Below, in pieces: positions 45,873 through 55,748 of a stretch of DNA of 64,000 nt (position 1 is the first letter of the stretch; each line of letters starts with the position of its first letter). A program made the position numbers and the translations under genes. Source of the stretch: Kineosporia babensis (lineage in GTDB: Bacteria; Actinomycetota; Actinomycetes; Actinomycetales; Kineosporiaceae); contig NZ_JAJOMB010000001.1 in assembly GCF_021129305.1 (NCBI RefSeq), positions 1-64,000 on the forward strand. The letters are read 5' to 3'. The notes beneath the pieces were generated by a model. That model did no database searches and had not been told where the DNA came from. It saw nothing but the letters and a program-made list of their open reading frames with translations.

Positions 45873-46481
45873 TCAGCGCTGGCTACGGGCCTTGGCCCGG
45901 GCCAGGATCCGGCGCAGCAGGGTCAGGACCACGGCCTTGACCTGCTCGCGGTCACGCGCGTCGACGGCCACGACCGGGACGTCGGGATCGACGTTGACCG
46001 CGTGCCGCACCTGGTCGAGGGTCATCGTGGGGCGGCCCGCGAACGAGTTCACCGCCACCACGTACGGGAGCTTGATGCTCTCGAAGTAGTCGAGCGCGAC
46101 GAAGCAGTCCTCCAGCCGGCTCGGGTCGACCAGGACCACGCCGCCCAGGGCACCGTCGGCCAGGTCGTTCCACATGAAGCCGAAGCGGTCCTGCCCGGGC
46201 GTGCCGAACATGTAGAGGATGATGCTCTCGTCGATCGTCACCCGGCCGAAGTCCATGGCCACCGTGGTGGTGGTCTTCTGGCTGGCCACGCCCGCGTCGT
46301 CGATCCCGACCGAGGCCGAGGTCATCGGCGCCTCGGTGCTCAGCGGGTCGATCTCGGACAGCGCACCGACCGTGGTGGTCTTACCCACGCCGAAGCCGCC
46401 GGAGATCAGGATCTTGACCGGGATCGGCGGCCGCTTGGCCGGGGGCTGGCCCATCGGCCTGGCGTCAGAGTGCAGAGACAC
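45873..46481 (-). CDS. Conservon Ras-like GTPase (CvnD type)
   Basis: A 202-residue GTPase related to MglA. The P-loop is GGFGVGKTTTVGA, the switch II region contains FGTPGQDRFGFMW in place of DxxG, and VVLVDPSRLEDC is followed by the AVNSF (NKxD-like) site. In streptomycete conservons this GTPase is controlled by the Roadblock protein and relays the kinase's state to unknown outputs. Its start overlaps the DUF742 gene by 17 bases. Confidence 0.92.
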   Translation of the reverse strand: MSLHSDARPMGQPPAKRPPIPVKILISGGFGVGKTTTVGALSEIDPLSTEAPMTSASVGIDDAGVASQKTTTTVAMDFGRVTIDESIILYMFGTPGQDRFGFMWNDLADGALGGVVLVDPSRLEDCFVALDYFESIKLPYVVAVNSFAGRPTMTLDQVRHAVNVDPDVPVVAVDARDREQVKAVVLTLLRRILARAKARSQR

Positions 46482-46914
46482 CGTGAATCAACCTCTCGAT
46501 GAAGGCCACGTCGTCGGCCAGCGAGGCCGAGGACGCCGACTGCTGAAGAACCCCCGCGGCGACCAGGTCACCGGCCAGAACCTGGACGACCCCGATCGGC
46601 AGCCCGATCCGGGCCGCCACCTCGGCGCAGGCGACCGGGCGGTCGCAGGCGCGCACGATCATCATCATCTCGGTGGACCAGGTGCGGTCCGGCTGAACCT
46701 GACGTTCGTAGATCAGCAGGGTCTCGATGCCGATGTTGGCGGCGCCGCCCCCGGTCCGGCCGCCGGTGATCAGGTACGGCCGGTTGTGCCCGCCCGGGGT
46801 GTCGTCAGCGGTGTTGTGGAACCGCTCCTCGCTCTCGAGGCGGATCTCCCGGCCGAGGAAGGGACGGCCGAAACTCTCCTGCGGCTCGTCCTCGTAGTCG
46901 TCGTAACCGCTCAC
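46465..46914 (-). CDS. Conservon DUF742 protein (CvnC type)
   Basis: A 149-residue protein. After a ~45-residue acidic N-terminal part, RPYLITGGRTGGG opens the DUF742 domain, continued by LLIYERQVQPDRTWSTEMMMIVRACDRPVACAEVAARIGLPIGVVQVLAGDL covering a winged-helix-like core. It is thought to bridge the kinase or Roadblock protein and the GTPase. The start is GTG 46914, which overlaps the Roadblock stop (GTGA). Confidence 0.92.
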   Translation of the reverse strand: MSGYDDYEDEPQESFGRPFLGREIRLESEERFHNTADDTPGGHNRPYLITGGRTGGGAANIGIETLLIYERQVQPDRTWSTEMMMIVRACDRPVACAEVAARIGLPIGVVQVLAGDLVAAGVLQQSASSASLADDVAFIERLIHGVSAL

Positions 46915-47357
46915 AGCGCCAGGTTCGCCTTGAGCTCGGTGATCAGCTCCGGGGTCAGCAGCACGCCGACCCGCTCGACCAGCATCGCGGTCTCGTAGCC
47001 GACCAGGCCCAGGTCGCACTGCTGGGCGGTGACCACGCCCAGGCAGGCCCGGCCGTTGATCATCGAGCAGAGCAGGTAACCGCCGGAGAACTCGATGATG
47101 ACCTGGGTCAGGCCGCCCTTGTTCAGCAGCCGGCTGGCGCTCTGGGCCAGCGTGGTCAGGCCGGAGACGGTGGCGCCCAGCTTGTCGGCGTCACCCCGCT
47201 CCATCCGGACCGACATCGCCATCAGCAGACCGTCGGAGGAGACCCCGATGATCTGCTCGACGCCCGCGGTCTCGCGGACGAAGTTGTCGAGCATCCAGCT
47301 CACGTTCTGCGCGGCAGGACTCAGCATCGTCGTGGCCCCGTATCCGTTCGGGCTCAT
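46911..47357 (-). CDS. Conservon Roadblock/LC7 protein (CvnB type)
   Basis: A 148-residue Roadblock/LC7-fold protein: MLDNFVRETAGVEQIIGVSSDGLLMAMS, then LGATVSGLTTLAQSASRLL and a strand pair GGYLLCSMINGRACLGVV. This family acts as GTPase-activating or scaffold protein for MglA-like GTPases. Its ATG shares one base with the kinase stop (TGATG), which indicates translational coupling. Confidence 0.93.
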   Translation of the reverse strand: MSPNGYGATTMLSPAAQNVSWMLDNFVRETAGVEQIIGVSSDGLLMAMSVRMERGDADKLGATVSGLTTLAQSASRLLNKGGLTQVIIEFSGGYLLCSMINGRACLGVVTAQQCDLGLVGYETAMLVERVGVLLTPELITELKANLAL

Positions 47358-49831
47358 CAGTAGCTCCCAGTGGTGTCTTCGTCAGTGGCGTGGATCCGGC
47401 CGGTCTCCTGCGTGGCCCGGTTGGTGGCGGCCTGCAGGTTGGACAGCTGGCGGCCGATGCCCTGGGCGTCGCGGGGAAGACCCCGGAAGGCCCCGCCGGT
47501 GTCGGTCTCGATCTCGTGGAGCTGTGCGCCGCGCACCCGGCGGACCGGCGCCGGGGCGGACGGGTTCTGCGGTTGTGCCTGTGGTGCGTGCTGCTGCTGG
47601 TGCTGCGGCGCGACCTCAGCCTCGGTGGCGGGCCCCCGGCGGGCGGCTTCCACTCCGGACTGAAGAGAAGACATCTGTGACCTCACGCGATTCGGATCGA
47701 CGGACTGAGCACCCTGGTCCGCCGAGGCGGGACCGAGGTCTCCGAGCTGCGCCCCACGGACCCGGCGGACCGGACCCGGGTTCTGCTGCCCCGTCGGCTT
47801 CATCGGCGACACGGACTGGGACACGGACGAGGGCCGGGCCGGCAGCTCGGGCATCTGCATCGGGCCGGTGGCCGGAGCGGGGCTGCGGCGGGCGGCGGCC
47901 TGGCCGGACTGCAGCGAGGACATCTGCGAGCGCACCAGGTTCGGGTCGACCGGGCGCGGGGCCTGGTCGGCCGCGTTCGGGGCCAGGTCGCCGAGCTGGG
48001 CGCCGCGCACCCGCCGGCTCGGGCCGGCCGCCGGGCTTACGGGCGGCATTCCCGGACTGTGCGCTGATCCGGCTGCAGCAGCGGCGGGAAAGGGCGCAAC
48101 CACCCCAGCCGCAGGCTGCTCGGGGTAGGAGTTGCCGGAGCCGGGCAGGCTCGGCACCGCGGGAAGGTTCTGCCCGGAGCGGCTGCCGGCGGCCGGCGCG
48201 TTACGCCGCGGCGTGGGCGCCATCGAGGCCGGGGCGGCGGAGGCGGGGCTGGCGGCCGGGGCGGGCGCCGAGGTGAGCATCGGCACCTCGGTCACGTCGT
48301 GGAACGTGGCCGGCAGCTTGGCGTCGCTGATCACCGCGGCCGGCACCAGCACCTGCGCGGTCAGGCCGACCTGGTCGGAGGGCAGCAGCCGGACCACCAT
48401 CTCGCGGCGGCCGGCGATCCGGCCGACCACGTGCAGGCCCAGGACCTTGGCGTCCGGACGGCGCTGACCGGCCTGCGAGATCCGGTCGTTGGCCTCCTGC
48501 AGGTCCTCGTCGTTCATCCCCAGGCCGGCGTCGATCACGTCGAACTGGTAGCCGCCCGGGATCAGCCGGCCGACCACCTGGACCTGGCGCTCGCGCGGGG
48601 AGAAGCGGGTGGCGTTCTCCAGCAGCTCGGCCAGCATGTGGGTGAGGTCGGCCGCGACCGAGCCGGAGACCTTGGCGTGGTCCATGTGGTGCACGGTGAC
48701 CCGGTTGTACTCCTCGATCTCGGAGAGCGAGGCGCGCAGCACGTCCTGCATGGCGATCGGGTGCGACCAGGTACGGGTCTGCTTGGCACCGGCCAGAACC
48801 AGCAGCGACTCGGCGTTACGCCGGATACGGGTGGTCAGGTGGTCCAGGCGGAACAGCTTGTCCAGGGCGTTCGGGTTGGACTCGTCACGCTCCAGCTCGG
48901 TCACGTAGCCGAGCATGCGGGTCATCAGGCTCTGGTTCCGGCGGCCCAGGTTGACCAGGGTCTCGGCGTTGGCCTGCTCGTTACGCCGCTGCTCCAGGGC
49001 CAGGTCGACGGCGCTGTCCTGCAGCGTGTTCAGGGCGCTGGCCAGGGTGGCCAGCTCGTCGCGGGTGGTGACCTTGAACTTGGGCAGCTCGGGGGCCGGG
49101 GAGTCGGCGGGCATGCTGCCGATCTCGGCCACGGCCTGCGGCAGACGTTCGTTGGCGGCGCCCAGGGCGGCCTCGGTCAGGTAGCGGACCGGGCGGGTGA
49201 TGCCCCGCACCATCAGGAAGGCGGTGACGGTGGCGAGCAGGAAGACCAGGACCCCACCGATGTAGATCTGGGTCAGCCGGGCGTCGGTGGAGGCGTTCTG
49301 GTCGGCGATCAGCTCGGCGGCGGAACGGGTCCGGTAGTCGGCGATGACGTTGACCAGGTCGTTGGGGAACTGGTCCAGGCCCTCGACCGAGGTGCTGATC
49401 TGCTCGCTGCGCTGGTAGTCGGACTGCACGAAGGCGTCCAAGGCGGCCCGGTACTGGGTGTTGACGGCGTCGTGGGTGCTCTGGAACTGCACCAGCATGG
49501 TGCGCAGACGCGGGTCCTCGGCCTCGACGTTGGCCAGCAGCTCGTCGTTGAGGCGGGAGACCTCCTCGACCTGCTCGTCGTAGGTGGCCCGCAGCCGGTC
49601 GTAGTCGGCCTTGGTACGCGCCTGCAGCAGGATCTGCTGGAAGGCCGACACCTGCTTGCCGAACTCGACCAGCATGGTGCGGGAGGCCTCACGCTGTTCG
49701 ATGTTGCCGTCGATCAGGTCCTGGTACTCCTTGGAGGTCGACGCCAGCTGGGCCGACAGTACGAGGATCGTGACCAGAACCGCCGCCAGGAGCGCACCGA
49801 CCAGTAGGCCGAGCTTCTGTGCGATCTTCAT
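47357..49831 (-). CDS. Conservon sensor histidine kinase (CvnA type) with nitrate-sensor-like domain
   Basis: An 824-residue membrane protein. A first helix (8-30), an extracytoplasmic helical bundle (about 31-185, nitrate/MCP-sensor type), a second helix (about 186-208) and a HAMP domain precede the DHp-like region and an HATPase_c domain with the N-box ELLENATRFSPRERQVQ. No standard HExxxP phospho-acceptor is obvious, as in other CvnA proteins. The C-terminal 240 residues are disordered with three copies of RRVRGAQL, two followed by RSQMSSLQSG-AARR. ATG 49831 follows AGGAG. It heads the kinase-Roadblock-DUF742-GTPase-lipoprotein operon, behind one unrecognised gene. Confidence 0.9.
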   Translation of the reverse strand: MKIAQKLGLLVGALLAAVLVTILVLSAQLASTSKEYQDLIDGNIEQREASRTMLVEFGKQVSAFQQILLQARTKADYDRLRATYDEQVEEVSRLNDELLANVEAEDPRLRTMLVQFQSTHDAVNTQYRAALDAFVQSDYQRSEQISTSVEGLDQFPNDLVNVIADYRTRSAAELIADQNASTDARLTQIYIGGVLVFLLATVTAFLMVRGITRPVRYLTEAALGAANERLPQAVAEIGSMPADSPAPELPKFKVTTRDELATLASALNTLQDSAVDLALEQRRNEQANAETLVNLGRRNQSLMTRMLGYVTELERDESNPNALDKLFRLDHLTTRIRRNAESLLVLAGAKQTRTWSHPIAMQDVLRASLSEIEEYNRVTVHHMDHAKVSGSVAADLTHMLAELLENATRFSPRERQVQVVGRLIPGGYQFDVIDAGLGMNDEDLQEANDRISQAGQRRPDAKVLGLHVVGRIAGRREMVVRLLPSDQVGLTAQVLVPAAVISDAKLPATFHDVTEVPMLTSAPAPAASPASAAPASMAPTPRRNAPAAGSRSGQNLPAVPSLPGSGNSYPEQPAAGVVAPFPAAAAAGSAHSPGMPPVSPAAGPSRRVRGAQLGDLAPNAADQAPRPVDPNLVRSQMSSLQSGQAAARRSPAPATGPMQMPELPARPSSVSQSVSPMKPTGQQNPGPVRRVRGAQLGDLGPASADQGAQSVDPNRVRSQMSSLQSGVEAARRGPATEAEVAPQHQQQHAPQAQPQNPSAPAPVRRVRGAQLHEIETDTGGAFRGLPRDAQGIGRQLSNLQAATNRATQETGRIHATDEDTTGSY

Positions 49832-49937
49832 CGATGAACTCCTGTTGCGCCGGTAGGCGCCGGGATCGGGCGTTGCATGGGTGCCCGGGCGGGGGTGGAC
49901 CCGGGCAGGGGACGGGGAGGTGCGGGAGCGGGGTGGA

Positions 49938-50516
49938 TCAGACCCGTTCGTCGTACGGCGGGTCGGAGAAGCCTTCCCAGAGCAGGGCCGCCAGGTCGGA
50001 CGCCACCAGGTCCTCCTCTTCCGGTTCACCGGCAGGAGAGGGCGGCAGCGTCGTCGCGGCCGCGATCTGGGTGATCGAGACCGGGGCGGTGTCGAACAGA
50101 CCGGGAGCGCCGGGGGCGGGCGGCACCGGTGTGCCGTTGACCGGTGAGACCGGGTTCTGCGGGGCCGGCATCGTCATCGACACCGGGGGCTGGGGCGGGG
50201 CCTCGGCAGGCCGGTAGGGGCCGTCCTCGTGCGCGATGACCTGGACCCGGACCTGGTTGTGCAGCTGCTGGATCCGTACGCCGGCCGGAGCGGTGGGCAG
50301 CGCGAGGACGACGTCGAACGTGGGCCGTCGCGCCGCCAGGGAGGCGAGCGAGGCCAGTGAGGCGCGGAAGGACCCGTCGAAATCGAGCTGCTCGACCGTC
50401 ATCCCGGCACTGTCGGCAATGATCGCGACCTGCTCGCGGATGGCCAGCTCGAGATCCCGGACCCGGTCCAGCCGCTGCTGCATGATCTGACGGCGGCCCA
50501 TGATGTCGCTAGCCAC
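49938..50516 (-). CDS. Unrecognised protein at the head of the conservon
   Basis: A 192-residue cytoplasmic protein. Residues 8-40 form a charged amphipathic helix (QQRLDRVRDLELAIREQVAI), residues 55-105 look like an alpha/beta segment with FDVVLALPTAPAGVRIQQL, and the last 85 residues are Pro/Ala-rich and end acidic (EEEDLVASDLAALLWEGF). I recognise no family. GTG 50516 has GAGGG 9 bases upstream. It lies 106 bases before the kinase gene on the same strand and after a long AT-richer promoter region, so it is probably the first gene of the conservon transcript. Confidence 0.65.
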   Translation of the reverse strand: MASDIMGRRQIMQQRLDRVRDLELAIREQVAIIADSAGMTVEQLDFDGSFRASLASLASLAARRPTFDVVLALPTAPAGVRIQQLHNQVRVQVIAHEDGPYRPAEAPPQPPVSMTMPAPQNPVSPVNGTPVPPAPGAPGLFDTAPVSITQIAAATTLPPSPAGEPEEEDLVASDLAALLWEGFSDPPYDERV

Positions 50517-51076
50517 CGAACTGCCCTCGCATCTTCGCTACTCCCTGATCGGAACGGCGTCACCTGAACTGTCCGAAGCAAGCATTTGCGGCCGGGCACG
50601 GGATTCGGCGGGCGCGGGGCAGAGCTCAAGCTTCAGATGGATAAATACCACCGAAAGGGTCGCAGCAGGCCGCGAATGGAGTATTTGTTGTAGCACGGTA
50701 AAGGCGCGCCCACCTTGCTCGCAAGTGCCCAAATGGAGCAACACAAGGTCAACTGTGCAATACGTTCTGTCATACCCAAAGGCAAAGGCGACATTTCATC
50801 GATCTTCACGGGAATTTCGATGTCTATACGCGGTCGACGAATTACTAACGGTCACGGGAGTCGATGCAGCCGGGTGTTAGCGGCTGTTTAGAATGGAGTC
50901 TTTTGGCATTTCCTGCTGCACCGCCACTGCCCCGGATCCTCCACCCCCTGGACAGGACTTTGGACGACACCCGTCGCCTAAACCGCAAACGACGGACGGT
51001 GCCGTCCCCTCCCGAGGGGCCGGCACCGTCCGTTGCTGGTGATCTTTCCTGACGAGCAGCGCGCCAGGGACGCCGA
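50517..51076. promoter_or_regulatory. AT-richer control region upstream of the conservon
   Basis: The 560 bases between pstB and the conservon hold no supported gene. About 50620-50930 is clearly less GC-rich than the rest of the window, with words such as TAAATACC, TATTTGTTGTAG, AATTACTAACGG and TTTAGAATGG. It probably carries the conservon promoter and may bind a silencing protein such as Lsr2. The pst terminator is at its right end. Confidence 0.55.
50992..51033. terminator. Terminator of the pst operon
   Basis: Perfect 13-base outer arms (ACGGACGGTGCCG and its complement) enclose a second stem CCCCTC/GAGGGG, 44 bases after the pstB stop. Confidence 0.8.
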
Positions 51077-51853
<777 letters not shown>

Positions 51854-51890
51854 CAGATGCACTTCCTAACTCGTGGAGGGGGCGGTGGCC

Positions 51891-52799
51891 CTAGCGGGAG
51901 ACCTTGTTGAAGCGGGAGATCAGGCGACCGGCGATGTTGAGCGCCATCACCAGGATGATCAGCGTCAGCGCAGCGCCCCAGTAACGGTCGTAGGCGGCCT
52001 GGACCACCTGGTCGCGCTCACCGTTGATCATCGTGGGCAGCGCCGCCATGAACCCCTCGAACGGGTTCATGTTGATCGCCTTGGACGGCGGGCCGAGGAT
52101 CAGCAGCGGGGCGGTCTCACCCATGACCCGGGCCAGGCCGAGCAGGACGCCGGTGACGATGCCGCTGAAGGCGGTCGGCAGGACCACCTTCATGATCGTC
52201 TTCCACTTCGGCACACCGAGCGCGTAGGAGGCCTCACGCAGCTCGTTCGGCACCAGCTTGAGCATCTCCTCGGTGGAGCGGACGACCACCGGGATCATCA
52301 GCAGCACCAGGGCCAGGCAGACCGCGAAGGCGACCCGCTCGAAGCCGAAGGTGGTCACCCACAGCGTGTAGATGAACAGCGCGGCCACGATCGAGGGCAC
52401 ACCGGTCAGGATGTCGACCATGAAGCTGACCGCGCGGGCCAGTTTGCCCCGGCCGTACTCGACCAGGTAGATCGCGGTGAAGACCCCGATCGGCACCGCG
52501 ATCACCGCGGTGATGGCGGCCTGGATCAGCGTGCCGATGATCGCGTGGTATGCACCCCCACCCACGGTGCGGGCGGTGATCCCCCGCTGGGAGTTGGTCC
52601 ACCACTCGGGGTTCAGCAGCGCCCCGGCGCCCTTGCTGATCACGGTGTAGAGGATCCAGACCAGCGGGATGACCGCGATCAGGAACGCGGTGTAGACCGC
52701 GACGGTGGCGAGCTTGTCCTTGACCGCCCGCATCGTGTTCGGCTTGTCGATCGGCGAAGCCGGGGCGGGGGACACGGTGTCCTGCGTCAGCGTGCTCAC
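51891..52799 (-). CDS. pstA: Phosphate ABC transporter permease A
   Basis: A 302-residue permease with six membrane helices. The transporter loop [32 protein letters not shown] region (near 170-200) is the EAA motif that contacts PstB, and [40 protein letters not shown] is characteristic of PstA. The GTG start overlaps the pstC stop by 4 bases, so both permease subunits are made together. Confidence 0.95.
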   Translation of the reverse strand: [302 protein letters not shown]

Positions 52800-53770
52800 T
52801 CGGAGAAGGCCTTCCTGCGCTCGATGATGACCCGGGCCGCGGCGTTGACCAGGAAGGTGAGGATGAACAGCATCAGACCGGCCGCGATGAAGGCCCCCAC
52901 CTTGGACGAGGACCCGAACTCGGCCGAGTTGTTCGCGATCTTCGAGGCGAAGGTCTCGCCACCGGCGAAGAGCGAGAACCGGAAGATGCCCGGGTTGGTA
53001 CCGACGATGATCATCACCGCGACGGTCTCACCCAGGGCCCGGCCCAGGCCGAGCATGGAGGCGGAGATCACGCCGGGGGTCCCGAACGGGATCACCGCGG
53101 TGCGGATCATCTCCCAGCGGGTGGCGCCGAGGGCCAGCGCACCTTCCTTGTGGGTGGAAGGGGTCTGGGCGAAGACCTCACGGGAGATCGCCGTGATGAT
53201 CGGCAGGATCATGATGGCCAGCACGATCGAGGCCAGGAACACGGTTCCGAGCGAGACCGGTCCCTCCAGCAGGACGGTCCAGCCGAAGTGCTCGGCGAGC
53301 CAGTCCTGGAAGCCCGTGGTGTACGGCCGGAACACGTAGAAGCCCCAGATGCCGTACACGATCGAGGGCACTGCGGCCAGCAGGTCGACCAGGTAGGCGG
53401 CCGGCGAGGCCAGACGCTTCGGTGCGTACTGGGTCAGGAACAGCGCCACCAGGACCGCGATCGGGACGGCGATGATCATCGCCATCAGTGAGGAGACGAC
53501 GGTGACGTAGAGCAGGTCGGGGATACCGAAGCGCATGCCGCTGTCGTTGACCTCCCAGACCCGGTCGAACAGGAAGTTCGCATCGTTCTTGAGCAGGGCG
53601 GGGACGGCCTGGCTGAGCAGGAAGCCACCGACCGCGATGACCAGGACGACGACGAAGATGCCGGAACCGGTGGCGAGACCGCCGAAGATGCGGTCGCCCC
53701 GCCTACCGGTGGAGGCCTTGTCGCCGGAAGGTTCGGCGTCTAGCTCGGAATGGCCGGTGATGGTGGACAT
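52796..53770 (-). CDS. pstC: Phosphate ABC transporter permease C
   Basis: A 324-residue permease with six helices after a ~25-residue polar N terminus. PstC features are IAVPIAVLVALFLTQYAPKRLASPAAYLVDLLAAVPSIVYGIWGF and the EAA loop STHKEGALALGATRWEMIRTAVIP. ATG 53770 follows GAGGA. It is separated from pstS by a 188-base gap holding a large hairpin, which may lower pstCAB expression relative to pstS. Confidence 0.95.
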   Translation of the reverse strand: MSTITGHSELDAEPSGDKASTGRRGDRIFGGLATGSGIFVVVLVIAVGGFLLSQAVPALLKNDANFLFDRVWEVNDSGMRFGIPDLLYVTVVSSLMAMIIAVPIAVLVALFLTQYAPKRLASPAAYLVDLLAAVPSIVYGIWGFYVFRPYTTGFQDWLAEHFGWTVLLEGPVSLGTVFLASIVLAIMILPIITAISREVFAQTPSTHKEGALALGATRWEMIRTAVIPFGTPGVISASMLGLGRALGETVAVMIIVGTNPGIFRFSLFAGGETFASKIANNSAEFGSSSKVGAFIAAGLMLFILTFLVNAAARVIIERRKAFSE

Positions 53771-53864
53771 CCGCGGATCCTCGGGGGTTTAGGGGGCTTA
53801 CGAACGGGGGACGGTACCAAGCCGTTTCCACCGGCTCTGAGGTGCCCGATCCGAACGAACGTCA

Positions 53865-53915
53865 GCCCCACGTCCCCGGTCCACCCACGAATGGGCGGAA
53901 CCGGAGGCGTGGGGC
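53865..53915. terminator. Attenuating hairpin between pstS and pstC
   Basis: Outer arms GCCCCACG/CGTGGGGC and inner CCGG and CCCA/TGGG pairs form a long imperfect stem in the pstS-pstC gap. It may act as a partial terminator or protect the pstS mRNA 3' end. Confidence 0.55.
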
Positions 53916-53958
53916 GTCAGTCCTTACTGTGGTGCTACGTGACGCTGGGAGCTCAGGT

Positions 53959-55068
53959 TCAGGAGATCGCGTCGATCGCCGTGTTGACCTTGGTGGCGAT
54001 CTCGGCCGGGATCGGCGCGAAGCCGGCCTCCTCCAGGGTGCCCTGGGTCTCGTCGCTGGCGAAGTGCTTCAGGAACGACTTGACCAGCGTGGTCTTGTCG
54101 GCGTCGAGGCCCTTGGAGCAGACGATTTCGTACGTCACCATGACGATCGGGTAGGTGCCCGCTTCCTTGGTGGCGTAGTCCAGCGACAGCTTGAGGTCGT
54201 TGCCCTCACCGGCGACCTCGGCGGCGGCCAGCGCCTTACCCGCGGACTCACCGGTCAGCTCGACGGCACCGGCGCCGTTGTCGATCTGGGCGACACCCAG
54301 TTGGTTGTCGGTGGCGTAGCTCCACTCGACGTAGGTGATGCCACCCTCGACGTTCTTCACGCCCTGGGCGACACCGTCGGACTTGGTCCGGCCCTCACCG
54401 GCGGTACCCGGCCACACCTTCGACGGCTCGGCGGTCCAGGCCTCCGGGGCGGAACCGGACAGGTACTTCTGGAAGTTGTCGGTGGTGCCCGACTCGTCCG
54501 AACGGAAGAACACCGAGATGGCGGTGCTGGGCAGCTCGACACCCTCGTTGAGGGCGGCGATCTTCGGGTCGTTCCAGTTCTTGATCTTGCCGAGCATGAC
54601 CTCGGACAGCACGGTCGGGTCGAGGGTGAGGCCCTCGACGCCCGGCAGGTTGTAGGCGATCGCGATCGGGCCGGCCACCAGCGGGAGGTTCCAGGCCGGG
54701 TTGCCGGCGCAACGCTCGGCGGCCTGGTCGGTCTCGACGACGCCGTCGACGGCCTCGTCCTTGAGCGCGGAGTCGGAACCGGCGAAGTCGACCTGCTTGG
54801 CGATGAAGTTCTTCACGCCGTCGCCGGAGCCGGTGGCGTTGTAGTTGACCGTCGCGTCCGGGTTGTTCGCGCTGAAGCTGGCGATGGCCTCGTCGATGGC
54901 GTTCTTCTGGGCCGAGGAGCCCTCGCCGTTCAGGGTGCCGCTGACCGAGCTGCCCGTGTCAGAGCCGGTGTCACCCTCGCCGCTGTTGTTGTCCGAGCCA
55001 CAGGCGGTCAGCGCCAGGGCGCCGGCCAGCGCCACGCTGGTCAGTGCAACGTGCTTGGGGAGCTTCAA
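53959..55068 (-). CDS. pstS: Phosphate-binding lipoprotein
   Basis: A 369-residue high-affinity phosphate receptor. The signal peptide ends in the lipobox LALTAC with the lipid-anchored cysteine near residue 23, followed by a disordered Gly/Ser/Asp linker. Phosphate-site segments are visible: GEGSSAQKNAIDEAI, NYNATGSGDGVKNF, DFAGSDSAL and RSDESGTTDNFQKYL. TTG 55068 is preceded by AAGGGAA. It opens the pstSCAB operon, and a candidate PHO box lies about 110 bases upstream. Confidence 0.95.
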   Translation of the reverse strand: MKLPKHVALTSVALAGALALTACGSDNNSGEGDTGSDTGSSVSGTLNGEGSSAQKNAIDEAIASFSANNPDATVNYNATGSGDGVKNFIAKQVDFAGSDSALKDEAVDGVVETDQAAERCAGNPAWNLPLVAGPIAIAYNLPGVEGLTLDPTVLSEVMLGKIKNWNDPKIAALNEGVELPSTAISVFFRSDESGTTDNFQKYLSGSAPEAWTAEPSKVWPGTAGEGRTKSDGVAQGVKNVEGGITYVEWSYATDNQLGVAQIDNGAGAVELTGESAGKALAAAEVAGEGNDLKLSLDYATKEAGTYPIVMVTYEIVCSKGLDADKTTLVKSFLKHFASDETQGTLEEAGFAPIPAEIATKVNTAIDAIS

Positions 55069-55748
55069 GAGGATTCCCTTTCATGGAGCCGGGATCGAAG
55101 CCCAGCCAGTTCTGCAGGCGCTGCGATCGGCGCGGCGCCGGGGCACGGTTGGATGCCCGCCACAGACCGTAGGCAGGCGAGGTGAAGCGATCTGCGGACG
55201 ATGGTTAACGCGCGCCAAACGAACCTTCGACATCAGGCAAAGGCACCTCGACCGGCGAACGACTTCCAAGTGAACGCCACCCGGGGAGAGCAAAAGCAAA
55301 CCACGCTCCGTGAGCCATCCTGACCGACTCGACCGGATTCGGGACCTTTCACGGCCTCATGGAACGACTTCTTGGCAACGGAGAGTAGACGTCACGGACT
55401 GGGGGCTATGCGTGACCGGATCGTAATGATTCCGGCCGCGGAGCGCGAGGTCAGGAGCCCGGCAGGAGCCCGGTGTCGGATGTGATCCACTGCGCTGCAG
55501 AGCTTTTGGATCAAATGAGAAAAATCGAGGGTGATGCCGTAGTGGCACCACCCTCGACCTGCGGTTCTTGAGGCGCCGGACCGGGAGCACCTCTCGGTGC
55601 AACGGCCGCTCGAGGCGGCTTCAAGTGGGACCCGGGGCTACCGCGGCCCGACGCCCGGTGAGACCCCGAAGGGCGTCACCAAGGTCTATTAACTCATGTT
55701 TGCCGGACAGGTGTTCCCTGACCCGTCCCGGGGGCGTGTTGGCTTGCC
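55069..55748. promoter_or_regulatory. pstS upstream region
   Basis: These 680 bases carry no supported gene. They hold the candidate PHO box at 55181-55209 and an imperfect hairpin at 55526-55556 (CGAGGGTG...CACCCTCG) that may terminate transcription from the leftward hypothetical gene before the pst promoter. The region is AT-richer than coding DNA. Confidence 0.55.
55181..55209 (-). promoter_or_regulatory. Candidate PHO box upstream of pstS
   Basis: On the minus strand GTTAACC (from 55209) and CTTCACC (from 55187) lie 22 bases apart, twice the 11-base unit of actinobacterial PhoP/RegX3 sites. The unit between them does not match. Confidence 0.45.
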
